A stretch of DNA of 64,000 bases from Pseudomonas luteola NBRC 103146. GTDB lineage: Bacteria > Pseudomonadota > Gammaproteobacteria > Pseudomonadales > Pseudomonadaceae. Within the stretch, counting starts at the first letter, position 1. Each line of letters begins with the position of its first letter. The notes under the pieces were generated by a model. The model did no database searches and was not told the DNA's origin. It was given only the letters and a program-made list of their open reading frames with translations. This document shows, in pieces, positions 54,934-63,110 of the stretch. Location of the stretch: positions 62,001 to 126,000 of the forward strand of contig NZ_BDAE01000005.1 of assembly GCF_002091675.1 (NCBI RefSeq). Reading direction: 5' to 3'. Made by a program: the position numbers and the translations under genes.

Positions 54934-54967
54934 AAAAGCCCACTCGCTGAAAGGCGGGTGGGCTTTT
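54934..54967 (+). terminator. Terminator of typA
   Basis: AAAAGCCCACTCGC, loop TGAAA, GGCGGGTGGGCTTTTTT. Confidence 0.92.
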
Positions 54968-54991
54968 TTATGCCTGGTGAAAGGAAGCCAT

Positions 54992-55019
54992 AAAAAAAGC
55001 CCCGGTAAACCAGGGCTTT
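54992..55019 (-). terminator. Terminator of the TerC-family gene
   Basis: On the minus strand GAAAGCCCTGG, loop TTTA, CCGGGGCTTTTTTT, 15 bases past the stop codon. Confidence 0.9.
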
Positions 55020-55033
55020 CACTGCCGTAGGGC

Positions 55034-55798
55034 TTACGGCGTATTCTTACGCAGTTTCACAGGATGCCCTTGCTGGGCCTTCTTGCGGGCGGCTGCGGTA
55101 CGCATGCGGATATTGATGGCTTCCACTGCCAGCGAGAACGCCATGGCGAAGTAGACATAGCCCTTGGGTACGTGAATCTCAAAACTCTCAGCGATCAGCA
55201 CAGTACCTACTACGATCAGGAAGGATAGTGCGAGCATCTTCAGGCTAGGGTGCTTGTCGATGAAGCTGCTGATACTACCCGCTGCCAGCATCATCACCAG
55301 TACTGCAACAATGATCGCCGCAACCATCACTGGTACATGTTGCACCATACCCACTGCCGTAATGACCGAGTCCAGCGAGAACACGATGTCGATGATCGCG
55401 ATCTGGACGATGGTAGAGATAAAGCTGCCGCCCTTGCCCTTAGGCTCGTCGCTTTCTTCCTCTTCACCTTCCAGGCCGTGATAGATCTCGGTACTGCTCT
55501 TGTACAGGAGGAACAGGCCACCAAAGAACAGAATGAGGTCGCGCCCGGAGATGCCTTGGCCAAACACATGGAACAGATCGGCCGTCAGGCGCATCACCCA
55601 AGTGATCGAGAGCAACAGCAGGATCCGTGTCACCATGGCCAGTGCCAGGCCGAAGAAACGTGTGCGTGGTTGCATCGCCTTGGGCATACGGCTCACCAGG
55701 ATCGAGATCATGATGATGTTGTCGATACCCAATACGATTTCCAGGGCCGTCAGGGTAAAGAAAGCCACCCAGATTTCCGGGCTTGTCAGCCACTCCAT
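55034..55798 (-). CDS. TerC-family integral membrane protein
   Basis: 254-aa polytopic membrane protein of the TerC family, recently linked to metal (manganese) export during protein secretion in several bacteria. Signature stretches are LTALEIVLGIDNIIMISILV with the acidic Asp, and IAIIDIVFSLDSVITAVGMV, the two inverted halves that carry the metal-site acidic residues. GAGGAA precedes the ATG. A manganese riboswitch (yybP-ykoY) often precedes such genes; I saw none in the 87 bases upstream. Confidence 0.92.
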   Translation of the reverse strand: MEWLTSPEIWVAFFTLTALEIVLGIDNIIMISILVSRMPKAMQPRTRFFGLALAMVTRILLLLSITWVMRLTADLFHVFGQGISGRDLILFFGGLFLLYKSSTEIYHGLEGEEEESDEPKGKGGSFISTIVQIAIIDIVFSLDSVITAVGMVQHVPVMVAAIIVAVLVMMLAAGSISSFIDKHPSLKMLALSFLIVVGTVLIAESFEIHVPKGYVYFAMAFSLAVEAINIRMRTAAARKKAQQGHPVKLRKNTP

Positions 55799-55885
55799 TC
55801 CAATTCCTCTTCATTAACGTCGGTACGACGAGTACCGAAAACAAACCGACAAAACTAATCAGGTAAATGTGAAAATTTCGTTAGT

Positions 55886-57223
55886 TCAGGTACCACTGAA
55901 CAGCGGAAACACACCTAGTAACAAAGCTGTTACCAGCATAGCCAGACATGTCACGACTGCCCACTTCAAAGTAAAGCGTTGATGATCGCCAAACTCTACT
56001 TTAGCCAAACCCACCAGCAGGTAGGTCGAAGGTACCAATGGGCTCAAGAGATGCACCGGTTGGCCTACGATGGACGCACGGGCAATTTCCACTGGAGCGA
56101 TACCGTAGTGACCAGCTGCTTCGGCCAATACGGGCAGTACGCCAAAGTAGAACGCATCGTTGGAGATGAAAAAGGTAAACGGCATGCTTACTAGCGCAGT
56201 GATGACGGCCATATACGGGCCAAGCGCTTCCGGAATAACGGCCAAAAGGCTTTTGGACATAGCGTCCACCATGCCGGTGCCTGATAGGATGCCTGTGAAG
56301 ATCCCGGCGGCGAAAATCAGTGAAACTACCGCAAGAACATTTTCCGCATGAGCGGCAACACGCTGTTTTTGCAGATCGATATTGCGGTAGTTGATAGTCA
56401 TGGCGATGCCGAAGGCAATCATGAATAGCACTGGCATGGGTAGAATGCCTTTGACCAGCGCTGCCATTAGGGCCAGGGTCAGAAGGCCGTTGAACCAGCG
56501 CAGATGAGGACGGCGGGCTTCTTCGCACTGAGAAACGGTAACCTTGGCACCTTCGCTTTCATGGATTTCCAGAATGCCCAGGCGCGCCCGTTCACGGCGT
56601 CCATAGAGATAGGCGAGGACAAACAGCCAGGCAATGCTGGCCAACATGGCAGGAATCATCGGGACAAAAACATCTGCCGGGTCTACGTGCAGCGCACTGG
56701 CTGCGCGTGCCGTCGGGCCACCCCAAGGCGTAAGATTCATGACGCCACTGGACAGCAGCATCAGGCACGTCATGATCAGCGGATTCATACCCAGACGCTT
56801 GTACAGCGGGAACATGGCTGCCACGCAGATCATGTAAGTCGTCGAACCGTCACCGTCGAGCGATACCACCAGGGTCAGGAAGACCGTACCGATGGCAACT
56901 TTGAGCGGGTCGCCCTTTACCAGTTTCAGAATCCAGCGAACTGCCGGATCGAACAGGCCGGTATCAATCATGATAGCGAAATAGAGGATGGCGAACAGCA
57001 GCATCACGCCAGTAGGCGCCAGTGTGCGCAATCCATCCAGCATCATGGGACCGAGCGAATTGAGCTGGATATGCCCAAGACTGGCAAAGTGATTACCCAA
57101 CGCCCATGCCAGTACGGCAAAGAGAATCGGGACCATAGTAAGCGCAATGAGAGGGGTGAGCCGCTTGGTCATGATCAGGAACATGAAGGTCACGACCATG
57201 GCGAAGCCAAGGAATGTCAGCAT
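55886..57223 (-). CDS. CitMHS-family citrate-metal:H+ symporter
   Basis: 445-aa inner-membrane transporter with about 12 hydrophobic segments, taking up citrate complexed with Mg2+ or Ca2+. The conserved regions LTLVVSLDGDGSTTYMICVA, MNLTPWGGPTARAASAL and FFISNDAFYFGVLPVL are typical of CitMHS. The ATG at 57223 is 6 bases after GGAG; a TTG at 57235 in frame is rejected. No linked two-component or LysR regulator gene is in this window. Confidence 0.93.
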   Translation of the reverse strand: MLTFLGFAMVVTFMFLIMTKRLTPLIALTMVPILFAVLAWALGNHFASLGHIQLNSLGPMMLDGLRTLAPTGVMLLFAILYFAIMIDTGLFDPAVRWILKLVKGDPLKVAIGTVFLTLVVSLDGDGSTTYMICVAAMFPLYKRLGMNPLIMTCLMLLSSGVMNLTPWGGPTARAASALHVDPADVFVPMIPAMLASIAWLFVLAYLYGRRERARLGILEIHESEGAKVTVSQCEEARRPHLRWFNGLLTLALMAALVKGILPMPVLFMIAFGIAMTINYRNIDLQKQRVAAHAENVLAVVSLIFAAGIFTGILSGTGMVDAMSKSLLAVIPEALGPYMAVITALVSMPFTFFISNDAFYFGVLPVLAEAAGHYGIAPVEIARASIVGQPVHLLSPLVPSTYLLVGLAKVEFGDHQRFTLKWAVVTCLAMLVTALLLGVFPLFSGT

Positions 57224-57448
57224 GGAAAACTCCAACGGTTACGCGTGAAAGGTGAAGAAACGACCGAAGCGCGATTCAGGGCTCACGAGTAGCGTATGGA
57301 GAGGCATGGAGCGGCGGGGGCCACTGCTGGGGACAAGCGAATCATGGAGTTAATCCTTTGTTTTTGTTAGTACCGCAGGTGCACGTCATGGCATTGCCAT
57401 AAGTGGGCCATTAACCCTTTGGATAATTGATCCTAACCGGGCAAGCTT

Positions 57449-58375
57449 TCATGAACCTTGCGGGAGGCTGCCCCCCAGCAGCGAAATCACCAGTGGTAAT
57501 GTGAACGCAGCCACAAGTGTCTGCAATGTGATCACACCTGCCATGAGCGCGCTGTCCCCACCCAGCTGGCGGGTCAATGCATAAGCGGTCGGTGCGGTAG
57601 GCAGCGAGAAAAACAGAACGAGCAGAAGCCTCTCATGAGGCGGCAGGCCTAGAAGGTAAGCGATCAACCCTGCCAGGAGAGGGCATGCCAGCAGGCGGAA
57701 CAGTGTCATGGTGCCAATGGCTCGCCATTCGCCGGCGATCTGTTGAAGTTTCAGGGCGGCGCCTACGCAGAAAAGTCCTAGAGGCAGGCTGGTTGCTGCC
57801 AGAAGCCCCAGTAGCCGATCCGTGCCAAAGGGCAGTCCCCATCCCAGCAGATTCACCAACGCGCCTGCTGCGCAGGCCAGAATAAGGGGATTGCGTAGGA
57901 CGGGTAATAACAACTCACCCAAGCGAGCGCCGCGCTCGGCTTTCAGTGCCCAAACCGACATGACATTTACGGTAGGCACCATCAGGGCCAGCAGTAACGC
58001 AGCCTGTCCCAGGCCCGATTTGCCCAACAGACTGCCTACGGTTGCTAGCCCCAGGTAGGTATTGAAGCGCAGGGTGCCCTGGGCAATGACGCCGAATCGC
58101 TCGGCGGGCCAGTGGTAAAAACGTCTAGCAAGCAATAGGGCAATCCATAAAGCACCCAGCCCCGTCAGGGCCGTCAGCGCCAGATGTGCCAGAGCGGGGT
58201 CATCAAGTGGTGCTGTAGCGAGATTGTTGAACAGAAGCGATGGAAAAAGAATGAAGTAATTGAGTCGATCCGCAGCTGGCCAAAAGGCCTCGCCAGGAAA
58301 GCCTTTTTGGCGCATCCAGTACCCCGCCACGATGAGGGCGAACAGCGGCCAGAGAGCGAGAAGGATGGTAGTCAC
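57449..58375 (-). CDS. AEC-family permease
   Basis: 308-aa membrane protein of the auxin efflux carrier / bile-acid-type superfamily with ten hydrophobic segments in two repeats. LFALIVAGYWMRQKGFPGEA and the FNTYLGLATVGSLLGKSG segment of the first half, and SLPLGLFCVGAALKL crossing the centre, are diagnostic. Bacterial AEC proteins carry small carboxylic acids such as malate or malonate; the substrate here is unknown. It lies upstream of the citrate transporter on the same strand, 213 bases away. Confidence 0.88.
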   Translation of the reverse strand: MTTILLALWPLFALIVAGYWMRQKGFPGEAFWPAADRLNYFILFPSLLFNNLATAPLDDPALAHLALTALTGLGALWIALLLARRFYHWPAERFGVIAQGTLRFNTYLGLATVGSLLGKSGLGQAALLLALMVPTVNVMSVWALKAERGARLGELLLPVLRNPLILACAAGALVNLLGWGLPFGTDRLLGLLAATSLPLGLFCVGAALKLQQIAGEWRAIGTMTLFRLLACPLLAGLIAYLLGLPPHERLLLVLFFSLPTAPTAYALTRQLGGDSALMAGVITLQTLVAAFTLPLVISLLGGSLPQGS

Positions 58376-58475
58376 AGAGGGCGCAGCCAGTTGGTTTCTT
58401 ATCGTTATAGATCAAGGCACGGACAATATTAGCAGTTCCAGTACTTGTGAATGACGCGAAAAATAGAGAGCTGCC

Positions 58476-60479
58476 TCATGGCAGCTCCAGTCCTCCCGAA
58501 GCCTTGTGTAAGGCTCTCAGGTGATCACCCAACTGCTTGAGGTTGGCTTCGGTGTCGTCAAGACCTCGCTGTATCTGGCTATCCAATAGCGTGCGGACTT
58601 CCGTGTTGAGGGTTTCGCGTAAGCTGAGCAGGTGGGTTTGGCGTCGTTGACTTTCAGCCGTCAATTTATCCCATTCGCCTGGCTGTGGAAGCCCATAGCC
58701 ACCGGCTCCCAAAAGCTCCGAAGGTCGGCTGAGATAACCGCTATCGGCTAGCAGTTGTTGTAATGCATCGCCTGCCTTGCTGAAGCGGGCTTTTTCCAGC
58801 TCGCCATTTTGGCCCAAGTAGCGGTCCTTTAGCTCATTCTGAGCGAGGAGCAGTTCACGTCGCAGTGCGGCCTGCTCAAGTAGCAGAAGCGCCGCACTGG
58901 CGCGCAGGTCGGCTCGGTCGAACCATTCGCGGCGCTGCCGTGGCTCCAGCTCAAGCCAGTCTTCGACTTTCTGCTGAGGTAGGTTAAGCCGATCACGAGC
59001 AACCTTGAACATGGATTGGAAGCGGTCCCGGAAGGAGTCGAATCGATAACCCAGGCGCAAGGCTTCACGTTGATCGTTTAATACGGAGGTATCGGCGACA
59101 CCCTCTATCCGCAGGGCGTCCAGCAGGCCGATTGGCGTAATGCTGTCGAGCGGAGTCTGTTGCAGACGCGGTACGCTGTCATGCAGGAGCTTGAAGGTCT
59201 CGACGGCACAGTTATTAGAGACAAAGTAATAATGCCCGTCATAACCCCAGTGGGTTTGAGCGGTCCGCTCCAGGAGATTGGCAATTTCCTGCCGGTTCAG
59301 CTTGAGTGGAACAGATTGCAGTCCGCGCAGCTCGATCTTGGTGTATTCCTCGACTACCTGAGCCAGCGGAAGCACGAACAACCGGGAAGGATAGGAACCG
59401 GTCAAACCATCCCAATTGGAGATCTGTACATCGTTGACGAAGGCCCGAAACGACAGCACAAGATGCTCCTGCAAGTCCAGGCGACAGTCGGGGCCACGCG
59501 GACGTCCGGGGGCGCACACGACAAGGCGCAGCATACTGTGTCCCCAGCGGCTCATGACATGCTCGTTACCCTCGGCGAACAGATAGTCCACCTCGTAGAC
59601 GCGCTCAGGATCAAGCCAGCCTAGCGGGGTCTTGCCAAAATCACTGCCCGCGTTCAGATAGGGTAGTTTGCTGGAGCAGGTATCGTGAGGGGGAGACCAA
59701 CCAAAGTGCTCGGTGAAATAGCGCGCCAGGGCCGGGCGACGGCAAGCGTAGCTGGGATCCAGCAGGAAGTACTCCATGTTCACTGCTACGAACTCACGAG
59801 GGTTGGTCACCTCGTAGATATCGGGGCTGCGTGCAATGAAATTGTTGCGAGTCTCGCGGGCGCCATGCTTTTTGACCTTGACCTGCCAGCCAGCCAGATC
59901 CAGCAGGCGGGGATCATCGGACAAGGTGTAGCGGCGACCGGCCTGACCCTGGCAATGGATAGGCAGGTCAGCGGACTTGGTTGAGGAGGCCAAGGTACTA
60001 CAGGCGATTATTTCCTTGCGCTCAGCTGGAGTCCAGGCCCGCTCCCGGTCATAAAAATGAGTAAGCTCATGCAGAACAGTCGCCAGCATTTCTTCTCGCT
60101 GGGTGCCATGGGGGCGACCGGTTTGAATATGAGCATCGCTGCCGTCAGTCAATGCCGGTAGCAGGCGCTCATTGAGCAGCAGGGTACGACGGTCTGCGCG
60201 ACCGTATGCCTGCGGCTCAAGATCCTGGCTCCAACGGACGGAAATATCCTCATCCAATGCTTGCTTGAAGCGGGGAGGCAGCTTGCCTAGTGCCTCGTTG
60301 AGTAACTGCTGGGTGGCCTGGGCCTGCTCTGGCGACAATGAGTGGTCGTCCAGATGCAGGCTCAGCGCCGCGTGAGCGTTACCGGCCCCTAGCCAGGCGA
60401 TAAACGCGGTGCAGAGAAGGCTTGGTCTGGCGAGGCGGCCGAGCTTTCCCAGGAGCGCTCGGCGAAGGGCAGGTTTCAC
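58476..60479 (-). CDS. DUF4105 protein with HExxH and His/Cys hydrolase signatures
   Basis: 667-aa secreted or membrane-anchored protein of unknown function. An N-terminal hydrophobic segment (residues 20-38, LLCTAFIAWLGAGNAHA) is a signal peptide. Part 1 (about 40-270) holds a zincin-like HELTH motif at 137-141, followed by NPREFVAVNMEYF at 226-238, where Glu229 or Glu236 could be the third zinc ligand. Part 2 (about 290-440) is the DUF4105 domain, with RWGHSMLRL (His314) and SNNCAVETF (Cys424), an order that recalls permuted papain-like hydrolases. Part 3 (about 440-667) is helical, partly coiled coil. Its ATG overlaps the last DUF2388 gene by 4 bases, so the two are co-translated. Confidence 0.85.
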   Translation of the reverse strand: MKPALRRALLGKLGRLARPSLLCTAFIAWLGAGNAHAALSLHLDDHSLSPEQAQATQQLLNEALGKLPPRFKQALDEDISVRWSQDLEPQAYGRADRRTLLLNERLLPALTDGSDAHIQTGRPHGTQREEMLATVLHELTHFYDRERAWTPAERKEIIACSTLASSTKSADLPIHCQGQAGRRYTLSDDPRLLDLAGWQVKVKKHGARETRNNFIARSPDIYEVTNPREFVAVNMEYFLLDPSYACRRPALARYFTEHFGWSPPHDTCSSKLPYLNAGSDFGKTPLGWLDPERVYEVDYLFAEGNEHVMSRWGHSMLRLVVCAPGRPRGPDCRLDLQEHLVLSFRAFVNDVQISNWDGLTGSYPSRLFVLPLAQVVEEYTKIELRGLQSVPLKLNRQEIANLLERTAQTHWGYDGHYYFVSNNCAVETFKLLHDSVPRLQQTPLDSITPIGLLDALRIEGVADTSVLNDQREALRLGYRFDSFRDRFQSMFKVARDRLNLPQQKVEDWLELEPRQRREWFDRADLRASAALLLLEQAALRRELLLAQNELKDRYLGQNGELEKARFSKAGDALQQLLADSGYLSRPSELLGAGGYGLPQPGEWDKLTAESQRRQTHLLSLRETLNTEVRTLLDSQIQRGLDDTEANLKQLGDHLRALHKASGGLELP

Positions 60480-60796
60480 AGTGCAAGGATCGCCTGGGCA
60501 AGTTCGGTATCACTGGCCTGGCGTGCTTCCGGCAGACGCTCACGCAGGGTCATGAAGGCCGCTTCCAATTGAGCGCCTCGGATGTCTCCATCGGATGCAA
60601 CGAAGCTGGCCGCATCGCCACGGGCTTCCTGCACCACTTTCATGTCACGGATGGAGGTCGTGGTATCGGAAGTGAAATCGATACTGCGATCCAGCGCACG
60701 CACGATGATGTTGCTGGTCGCCACAACGGTATGAGCGTGCGCGGCGCTGGACGTACCCAGAACTAGCGCGGCTGCAAGAAATAAGGAACGACGCAT
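60476..60796 (-). CDS. DUF2388 secreted protein, copy A
   Basis: 106-aa periplasmic or secreted protein: signal MRRSLFLAAALVLGTSSAAH, then the DUF2388 domain with TSNIIVRALDRSIDFTSDTT, ARGDAASFVASDG and the C-terminal TELAQAILAL. AGGAGA precedes the ATG with the same flanking bases as copy C (GTTCAGGAGA), a trace of duplication. Overlaps the DUF4105 gene in ATGA. Function unknown. Confidence 0.93.
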   Translation of the reverse strand: MRRSLFLAAALVLGTSSAAHAHTVVATSNIIVRALDRSIDFTSDTTTSIRDMKVVQEARGDAASFVASDGDIRGAQLEAAFMTLRERLPEARQASDTELAQAILAL

Positions 60797-60828
60797 GGAA
60801 AATCTCCTGAACGGAACGGTAAAGCAGC

Positions 60829-61125
60829 TTATTGAGCGAGGATGGCCTCAGCCAGTTCCTCATCGCTGGCGGTCAGCGTTGGATTATGTGAACGCAGCCA
60901 ACGTAAGGCGGATTCAAGCTCAATGCTACGCTGAGCCCCGCCGCTGGCAACAAATAATGCCGCATCGTCACGTGCATCACGTACTACTTTGTTATCGAAC
61001 GGAGCGGAGGTCACCTTGCTGGTGACATAGAGGCTGCGAACAATAAATCCTGTAGTGGGATCGAACGCGAAGGCGGGCGTGGTCGTAACGGCAATGCCTA
61101 GAATGAACAGATAACGCAGGCGCAT
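60829..61125 (-). CDS. DUF2388 secreted protein, copy B
   Basis: 98-aa paralogue with signal MRLRYLFILGIAVTTTPAFA and the domain motifs FIVRSLYVTSKVTSAPFDNK, RDARDDAALFVASGG and EELAEAILAQ. The ATG at 61125 is used because it gives a clean signal peptide; a TTG at 61149 is in frame. Neither has a Shine-Dalgarno, unlike copies A and C, so this copy may be poorly translated or coupled. It is the most diverged of the three. Confidence 0.88.
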   Translation of the reverse strand: MRLRYLFILGIAVTTTPAFAFDPTTGFIVRSLYVTSKVTSAPFDNKVVRDARDDAALFVASGGAQRSIELESALRWLRSHNPTLTASDEELAEAILAQ

Positions 61126-61172
61126 AGGCAGGTAGGGTAACTCTTTCAAGAAAAACTACAGGCCAAGGCTAA

Positions 61173-61208
61173 CGGAACGGCACCGCTGATACCAGCGGTG
61201 CCGTTCCG
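61173..61208. repeat. Perfect 16-bp hairpin between DUF2388 copies C and B
   Basis: CGGAACGGCACCGCTG, loop ATAC, CAGCGGTGCCGTTCCG. An exact 16-bp stem with a 4-base loop, beginning 6 bases after the stop codon of copy C. No T tract on either side, so it is not a standard terminator. Confidence 0.7.
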
Positions 61209-61214
61209 ATGGAC

Positions 61215-61532
61215 TTACAACGAGAGAATGGCCTGGGCCAGCTGAGCGTCGCTTGCCTCGAGCTGCGGTTGCAGGGCACGGATACGATCCAGGGCCGCTT
61301 CCAGGCGTACGCCGCGAATGCCGCCTTCGGTAGCCACAAAACTGGCGGCATCGTCACGTGCAGCCAGGACGATCTTGTCGTCACGAATGGAATGGGTGAT
61401 ACCGGATGTGGCGTCGGACGTCGCATCAATGGCGTCGACGATCATGTCGGTGGTCACAAAGAAACTGGATGCTGACGCAGCAGTAGACAGGCTGAGCAGG
61501 GCAGCAGCGCCCAGCAGGTGCAAACGGGTCAT
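61215..61532 (-). CDS. DUF2388 secreted protein, copy C
   Basis: 105-aa protein: signal MTRLHLLGAAALLSLSTAAS, then TTDMIVDAIDATSDATSGIT, LAARDDAASFVATEGG and AQLAQAILSL. AGGAGA lies 6 bases before the ATG. It is the first of the three tandem copies and so heads the DUF2388-DUF4105 transcript. A large stem-loop follows it. Confidence 0.93.
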   Translation of the reverse strand: MTRLHLLGAAALLSLSTAASASSFFVTTDMIVDAIDATSDATSGITHSIRDDKIVLAARDDAASFVATEGGIRGVRLEAALDRIRALQPQLEASDAQLAQAILSL

Positions 61533-61579
61533 GAATCTCTCCTGAACAATAAGGCGCGGTATGTACCGTCCTTACAAGA

Positions 61580-61819
61580 CTAGCGCCAGAACGGCTTGTT
61601 CAGCTCGCATTGTTGCTCAGTTTTGGTCAGACCGATGTCCGCTAGTTCACGGTCGTTCAAAAAAGCCAGCTGTCTTCGCGTTTTGGCGTTCTGCTGCCAT
61701 TTCTGCAGCATACAGTAGACGGCGCGTAATACACCCAAGGCACAGCGTGCCAGCCAATGACAACCATGAACAGACAAATGGATTGATCTGAGAGAAGGCA
61801 GCGCAGATAGATCTCGCAT
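61580..61819 (-). CDS. DUF1127 small protein
   Basis: 79-aa protein with a C-terminal DUF1127 (YjiS-like) motif: KTRRQLAFLNDRELADIGLT, followed by a charged tail ending NKPFWR. The N-terminal half (about 35 residues, with a hydrophobic stretch and two Cys) is less typical. DUF1127 proteins are small Arg-rich proteins; some bind RNA and act in phosphate, carbon or virulence control. It lies 47 bases upstream of the DUF2388 set on the same strand. Confidence 0.85.
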   Translation of the reverse strand: MRDLSALPSLRSIHLSVHGCHWLARCALGVLRAVYCMLQKWQQNAKTRRQLAFLNDRELADIGLTKTEQQCELNKPFWR

Positions 61820-62109
61820 GGCAATATCCAGGTTCAGGACGGCATTTTACTGTGGCTTCAACCACCAGTGTTCTCCAGACACAACATGTTGAAATGAAGG
61901 AGGTACAGCCTCGTGACGCAGCCTGCTGTACCGGTAAAAAGCGCACCCAGCAGGGCAATGAAGCGTGCTGATCCGATCATCAGGCCGATAACTGTTTGGC
62001 AATAGGGCTGCGTCAAGCAGTAGGGTCTGGCTACAATGCATGTTCCATTGCGGCTGTTAGGTCCGTTTCATACAACGCCTGGCCGGCGCGTTTTGCATGA
62101 GGGCAAGTC

Positions 62110-63063
62110 ATGACGTTCAAAGTATTCGTTGACGGGCAGGAAGGCACCACAGGGTTGCGTCTGCTCGATTATCTGTCCGGCCGCGATGACATCGAGCTGC
62201 TACGTATCGCCGATGACAAGCGTAAGGATCCAGCCGAGCGTGCTCGTTTCCTCAACGCAGCGGATGTAGCCTTTCTGTGTCTGCCCGATGCTGCGTCTCG
62301 CGAAGCCGTGGCGCTGGTGGATAACCCCAACACCTGCATCATCGATGCAAGCACGGCGTTTCGTACCGATAGCAGCTGGACCTATGGTCTGCCTGAGCTG
62401 GCCGCTGGGCAGCGTGAAAAAATCCGTACCAGCAAGCGCATTGCCAATCCCGGCTGCCACGCCACGGCATTTATCCTGCTGGTTCGCCCTCTGGTGGAGG
62501 CTGGCCTTCTACCGCCTGATTATCCACTGTCGGCTTTTTCCCTCACGGGGTACAGCGGTGGTGGCAAGAAGATGATTGCCGATTACGAGGCTGGGAATGA
62601 GCCCAAGCTGGCCAGTCCACGGCCATACGGCATGACCCAGGGACATAAGCACCTCCCTGAGATGCAGGTGCAGAGTCGTATTGATGAGGCGCCCGTATTC
62701 AGTCCAATTGTGGGCAGTTTCCTGAAGGGGCTTGCCGTGACGATTCCTCTGCATGTCAAGCACCTGGCCCAGGGCGCCAATGCCGAGGCGATCCAGGCGG
62801 CATACGCCAGGCATTACGCGGGCGAGCAGTTCATTCGCGTCATGCCGGTTGAGGATGCCGGCAATCTTGACGAGGGATTCTTCGATGTACAGGGCTGCAA
62901 CGATACCAACCGCGCCGACCTGTTCGTGTTCGGCAATGAGGAGCGTCTGACCCTGGTGGCTCGTCTGGATAATCTGGGCAAGGGTGCCGCAGGCGCAGCG
63001 GTTCAATGCATGAACATCCACATCGGCGCAGACGAAGCAACCAGCCTGAATACTGGTCTGTAA
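62110..63063 (+). CDS. argC: N-acetyl-gamma-glutamyl-phosphate reductase, type 2
   Basis: 317-aa NADPH-dependent reductase of arginine synthesis; the length and the start [20 protein letters not shown] identify the shorter type 2 subfamily. Catalytic Cys116 is in [24 protein letters not shown] and GHKHLPEMQ are also conserved. GAGGGCAA precedes the ATG. Pseudomonas usually also has a type 1 ArgC elsewhere. A bidirectional terminator follows. Confidence 0.96.
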   Translation: MTFKVFVDGQEGTTGLRLLDYLSGRDDIELLRIADDKRKDPAERARFLNAADVAFLCLPDAASREAVALVDNPNTCIIDASTAFRTDSSWTYGLPELAAGQREKIRTSKRIANPGCHATAFILLVRPLVEAGLLPPDYPLSAFSLTGYSGGGKKMIADYEAGNEPKLASPRPYGMTQGHKHLPEMQVQSRIDEAPVFSPIVGSFLKGLAVTIPLHVKHLAQGANAEAIQAAYARHYAGEQFIRVMPVEDAGNLDEGFFDVQGCNDTNRADLFVFGNEERLTLVARLDNLGKGAAGAAVQCMNIHIGADEATSLNTGL

Positions 63064-63076
63064 ACGCTTTGCGTTC

Positions 63077-63110
63077 AAAAAGCCGCGCCGGGTAACTGCC
63101 GCGGCTTTTT
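63077..63110. terminator. Bidirectional terminator between argC and the oxidoreductase gene
   Basis: AAAAAGCCGCG, 12-base loop, CGCGGCTTTTT. Its right arm overlaps the last two bases of the stop codon of the minus-strand gene (stop at 63109-63111). Confidence 0.88.

Noticed and set aside
55799..55885. Possible manganese (yybP-ykoY) riboswitch ahead of the TerC-family gene
   Set aside because: The gap is only 87 bases and the conserved loops of that riboswitch are not seen.
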